Assembly (NCBI GenBank): GCA_020697295.1
Contig: JAJFBF010000001.1
Span: 1 to 64,000, forward strand
From: Moraxellaceae bacterium
GTDB lineage: Bacteria; Pseudomonadota; Gammaproteobacteria; Pseudomonadales; Moraxellaceae
Direction: 5' to 3'
Length of the DNA: 64,000 nucleotides
The notes below the pieces were generated by a model. That model searched no databases, was not told where the DNA came from, and worked only from the letters and a program-made list of their open reading frames with translations. Shown one piece after another: positions 61,213 to 64,000 of the stretch (position 1 is the first letter of the stretch; each line of letters begins with the position of its first letter). Made by a program: the position numbers and the translations under genes.

Positions 61213-61685
61213 TTTCCACCTCCGGGAATGCGTATGTCGTGCTCATTGAAACGGCCGTCGGCCGCACCCGCATGGCAGGCCGCGCAATTGGCGGGCGAGC
61301 CGATCTCCTTGCGCTGCCACACCGAAGCCGGCAACTCCTCGCTGTGCTCATGCACGAACCAGGGCGTCTCCGTAATGCGCAGCAGGGGCTTGCCGCCCTT
61401 TTGCGCGGCGCCGCGCCCGGCATTGCCCACGAGAAACTGGCGGATGCGTGCCTCTTCCTCTGCGGTCAGGCTGGCATCACTGCCAAAGTGATCCGGCAGG
61501 CCATCCATGACGGCATTCCAGGACGCGGCTGGCAACAGCGCGGGGGGATACGGGACGTGACAGCTGCCGCACTCCTGCTGCCAGAGCGGATTAGTGACCG
61601 GGCGCAGGCGCGGGCCGTCGGCGCCGGCTGCGCCCGCCAGGGAAAAGAGCAGCGCCACCACACCGGCCAAGGTTCCAGAATTCAT
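61209..61685 (-). CDS. Diheme cytochrome c (DHC family)
   Basis: A 158-residue periplasmic cytochrome with a signal peptide (about residues 1-22). The two haem c sites are C-G-S-C-H at 39-43 and C-A-A-C-H at 134-138, with the family's N-P-L-W-Q-Q-E-C start and C-terminal G-R-F-N-E-H-D-I-R-I-P. DHC proteins are the electron partner of sphaeroides haem protein (SHP). A strong AGGAGG ribosome-binding site before the ATG at 61685 fixes the start. Translationally coupled to the cytochrome b gene. Confidence 0.94.
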   Translation of the reverse strand: MNSGTLAGVVALLFSLAGAAGADGPRLRPVTNPLWQQECGSCHVPYPPALLPAASWNAVMDGLPDHFGSDASLTAEEEARIRQFLVGNAGRGAAQKGGKPLLRITETPWFVHEHSEELPASVWQRKEIGSPANCAACHAGAADGRFNEHDIRIPGGGK

Positions 61686-61773
61686 CAGACACCTCCTCAT
61701 GAGCAGAATTAGCCGCCCTCCGGACTGCCCCGGCCCACCGGCCCGGATTCAGTCGGCAGCAGCGATCGATGCG

Positions 61774-62166
61774 CTACTCCAGCGAGAGCAGGTAGGCCAT
61801 CACGTCGCCCTTTTCCTGCGCCGTGCATTCGCGCGCGAACACGTCACGGCAGTTGCGCCGGAACCACTTCTCGACTTTTTCAGGTCGCGTGAAGCGCTCG
61901 GGATTGGCGGACGGCGCCAGCGGCGCGATGGTCTTGCCTGTCACGGCATGGCGGCCGTTCTGGCGCGGGTTGGTGGTGTGACAGGAGGAACAGCTCCACT
62001 CCTGCCCATGGGTCGTGCTGAACAGGCGCTGTCCGCGCTGCGCCGAGAACGCCGCGAAATTGCCGGCTTTCTGCGCCTCGGCGGCATAGCCGGCCTGGAT
62101 ATCGGCCGGCGCCGCCCAGAGCAGTGCCGGGGCCAGCAGGAAGGGAATGGCAAAAAGGATTCGCAT
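61774..62166 (-). CDS. SHP-type cytochrome c (DUF1924)
   Basis: A 130-residue periplasmic monohaem cytochrome with a signal peptide (about residues 1-19). The haem site is C-S-S-C-H at 59-63; the family pattern G-R-H-A-V-T-G-K-T-I-A-P-L-A-P-S-A-N-P-E-R-F-T and W-F-R-R-N-C follows. Asn105, in R-N-C, corresponds to the unusual Asn axial ligand of Rhodobacter SHP, and Cys106/Cys114 match its disulfide. SHP binds O2 and NO transiently. First gene of the operon leading into the diheme cytochrome and cytochrome b genes. Confidence 0.92.
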   Translation of the reverse strand: MRILFAIPFLLAPALLWAAPADIQAGYAAEAQKAGNFAAFSAQRGQRLFSTTHGQEWSCSSCHTTNPRQNGRHAVTGKTIAPLAPSANPERFTRPEKVEKWFRRNCRDVFARECTAQEKGDVMAYLLSLE

Positions 62167-62400
62167 GGGACTGTCCACACTGCATCGGGATGATGCGGGC
62201 AGGATAGGCGCTCAGGCGGGAGGAAAAATTAACGCGGGCTTATCGCCGCCCGGGACGAAAGCCGAAAGCGGAAGCATTCTCCTTTGCAGAGGAAAGCAGA
62301 TTTCCTTCACGGAGCCGGAAGCACGCTCCCGGCCGAAGGCGATCGCCTTGACGGGAACTGTCGCCCCGCCGAATCAGGTGCGCCGGATGGTGCCAAGCGT

Positions 62401-63540
62401 TCAGTCCTTCATGAGCTCGAGACTGCGACGCAGCGGATCGGTCTTTTCCTTGTCAGGCCGAAGCGCAGGCGGCTCCTCCGCCGGTAACGGCTGACTGCCC
62501 AGCAAGGCCTCCAGCAGCGCTGCGGCCGCAGCCTCGTCCAGCGCGCCGCCGCGCAGGGCATTGACCAGGGGCTGACGACCATGGCGCTGCGCCAGCGCCC
62601 GCAGCGGCTCGCGCGCGGGCGCATCGGGCGCCGCGGCTGCCGCCCGCAGCACCGCCAGCAGGCGTTCACCGGCTGCCTGGCGGCCGGCCAGCTGTTCCAC
62701 CGCCAACTCGCGCAGCAGCGCCTCGCGCCGGGCCTGGAGCGCGCGCTCCGCCTCCCCCTGCGCGACCGTCACCGCCTGCGCCGGCGCGCCCGCGAGCTGC
62801 TGGTCGCGCCAGGCGGCCAGCGCCTGCAGCATCGCCAGCAATTCGCCATCGGAAGTGGCCGGATCGATGCGTTTCATCCAGAAACCGTCGGCGCGCTCCG
62901 GCGAGGGTTGCTCGCCGAGCAGGGCCAAGGGCGGCGCAATCACGGTATTCCACGAGGTCGCCACCAGCGGCACCGTCACGCCCGGCACCACGACGTGATA
63001 GCCGGCCTTCAGCACGGGAATACTCAATTCCAGCAACGGCAATGCACTGACACTGCCAGCGCCCACGGCGACGCCGGTGGGCAGGCCCACGCCCACGCGC
63101 AGAGCGCTGACGCCGGTGGCCTCGACCAAGGCCCAGGGATAGGCGAACCACCAGCCGAACACGCGCTTGTCCACGCGCGCCGAGGCCGCGGAAAACGATT
63201 CCCGCCAGGTGCGCCCCGTGCCCGTGAAGACAAACTCCCGGAGAATGTCGTGGCGAGCAAAACGGAAGGTGTCGCGGCTGTGCTTGAGGGCATTGCGATA
63301 GGTCTTGCCGTCGCCGTATTCGGCCAGGTCATCCCCGGCCTGGCGCCAGCCGGCGACCGCATCCTGCGCCGGGCCGACATAGCCCGGGACGATCCAGACG
63401 TTATAGAGCGCGCCGTCCTGGCCGGTGATCTGCCCCCGGGAAATGAGCTCGCCCTTCTGCCGGGCATCAAGGAAATAGTCCGCGCGTGCGGGCAGGCTGA
63501 GGGAGGTGGCGACCACCAGGGCGGCGACGGCAATGCGCAT
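62401..63540 (-). CDS. Exported protein of unknown function
   Basis: A 379-residue protein with a signal peptide (about residues 1-20, ending A-R-A). A central stretch (about residues 125-200) has several hydrophobic, Gly/Val-rich segments that may be membrane-embedded or a beta-rich core. The C-terminal 170 residues are Ala/Leu/Arg-rich and helical, with A-A-W-R-D-Q-Q-L and E-R-A-L-Q-A-R-R-E-A-L-L stretches. No family recognised. It lies on the same strand upstream of the SHP operon, separated by about 230 bases without visible terminator. AAGGATC precedes the ATG at 63540; the longer reading from 63594 has no signal peptide start. Confidence 0.7.
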   Translation of the reverse strand: MRIAVAALVVATSLSLPARADYFLDARQKGELISRGQITGQDGALYNVWIVPGYVGPAQDAVAGWRQAGDDLAEYGDGKTYRNALKHSRDTFRFARHDILREFVFTGTGRTWRESFSAASARVDKRVFGWWFAYPWALVEATGVSALRVGVGLPTGVAVGAGSVSALPLLELSIPVLKAGYHVVVPGVTVPLVATSWNTVIAPPLALLGEQPSPERADGFWMKRIDPATSDGELLAMLQALAAWRDQQLAGAPAQAVTVAQGEAERALQARREALLRELAVEQLAGRQAAGERLLAVLRAAAAAPDAPAREPLRALAQRHGRQPLVNALRGGALDEAAAAALLEALLGSQPLPAEEPPALRPDKEKTDPLRRSLELMKD

Positions 63541-63593
63541 GCGGGGATCCTTGCGACAACAGTGACTCTCTCCATCATGCGCCAACGCCGCCA

Positions 63594-63619
63594 TAAAAAA
63601 AGGCCCCGCAAAGGGGCCA
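63594..63619 (-). terminator. Intrinsic terminator of the AhpF gene
   Basis: Read on the minus strand: GGCCCC, TTTGC-type loop, GGGGCC, then seven T. It ends transcription coming from the ahpF gene and isolates the gene at 62401-63540. The region 63620-63769 holds nothing else recognised. Confidence 0.9.
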
Positions 63620-63769
63620 GGAGGAGTGCGATGGTCGCGGTCACCGCCGGGGCGACCGCTTCAGGAGGCAGGCCCGGTACGGCCAGCGCCCTCCCCGAAC
63701 AAGGGCAGAACTGAAGCACGGGCGAACTCGCCGCGGATGGTGCTCGCGGCGGCGCACGGAAGACACGGA

Positions 63770-64000
63770 TCAGGCGGCAATGACCTCCTTCCTTTCCGCC
63801 GGCACGGAAGTGCGGATCAGGTGATCAAAGGCGCCCAGCGCCGCCTTCGCGCCCTCGCCCATGGCGATGATGATCTGCTTGTAGGGCGCCGTGGTGGCAT
63901 CGCCGGCGGCAAACACCCCCGGCAGCGAGGTCTGGCCGCGCGCATCCACCTCGATCTCGCCGCGCGGCGACAGGGTCACCGCGCCTTTCAGCCAGTCGGT
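63770..64000 (-). CDS. ahpF: Alkyl hydroperoxide reductase subunit F, C-terminal fragment
   Basis: The last 76 residues of a protein that continues past the right edge. It reads T-D-W-L-K-G-A-V, then [24 protein letters not shown] and [16 protein letters not shown], the FAD-binding C-terminus of the thioredoxin reductase-like AhpF family. AhpF passes electrons from NADH to the peroxiredoxin AhpC. The truncation is caused by the window end, not by mutation. Confidence 0.93.
   Translation of the reverse strand, partial: TDWLKGAVTLSPRGEIEVDARGQTSLPGVFAAGDATTAPYKQIIIAMGEGAKAALGAFDHLIRTSVPAERKEVIAA

Overview
The window is GC-rich and densely coded on both strands, with no rRNA, tRNA, CRISPR array, integrase or transposase that I could recognise. 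It reads as a chromosomal segment of a gammaproteobacterium. The support is an EarP/EF-P pair with the modified residue Arg32 in EF-P, a YheU/UPF0270 protein, a FadI-type thiolase, SrkA-type kinase and MltA. AlkB, an alkyl sulfatase, a ceramidase and several lipid-active oxidoreductases suggest a hydrocarbon- and lipid-using organism. A relative of the Nevskiales/Solimonadaceae would fit, but that placement is inference from gene content and GC only.

Layout. 1-3.2 kb: a hexanucleotide repeat tract at the left edge, a flavin reductase, a membrane protein and the ribosome assembly GTPase YlqF. 3.3-6.6 kb: alkane hydroxylase alkB divergent from an AraC regulator, then a TetR regulator. 6.8-15.2 kb: a same-strand lipid catabolism block (FAD oxidase, SDR, ceramidase, small envelope protein, MFS transporter, alkyl sulfatase) with a palindromic operator before its first gene. 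15.3-21.6 kb: an acyltransferase, a P460-like cytochrome, an MHS-family transporter, and a divergent PAP2 phosphatase / choice-of-anchor I lipoprotein pair whose shared intergenic region carries Pho-box-like repeats on both strands; a broken second copy of the MHS transporter 3' end follows. 22.3-28.0 kb: TetR plus amine oxidase under a clear promoter and operator, an alpha/beta hydrolase, a DUF2167 protein and the thiolase FadI.

28.4-32.6 kb: two paralogous lipoproteins flanking an unrecognised periplasmic protein, each gene closed by a strong terminator. 32.7-39.4 kb: SDR, YheU, glyoxalase I, a membrane protein, a two-domain PPK2 (polyphosphate:AMP phosphotransferase type), a coiled-coil LEA/phasin-like protein and a phosphofructokinase with mixed phosphoryl-donor signature residues. 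39.7-45.6 kb: amidase, MltA, an acyltransferase, then EarP and EF-P. 45.8-50.4 kb: four consecutive genes for exported proteins of unknown function, the last two a tandem duplication; this is the best candidate here for an undescribed system. 50.5-57.4 kb: a serine hydrolase, a repeat-bearing protein and a MacAB-like export operon. 57.4-64 kb: a quinone reductase-like flavoprotein, MscS, SrkA, a three-gene SHP-type cytochrome c / diheme cytochrome c / cytochrome b operon, a periplasmic protein and the C-terminus of AhpF.

Four copies of an 18-bp palindrome lie in intergenic spaces, and four rho-independent terminators share nearly the same A-stem-T sequence. Gene functions come from motif and family recognition by eye; no database search was run.
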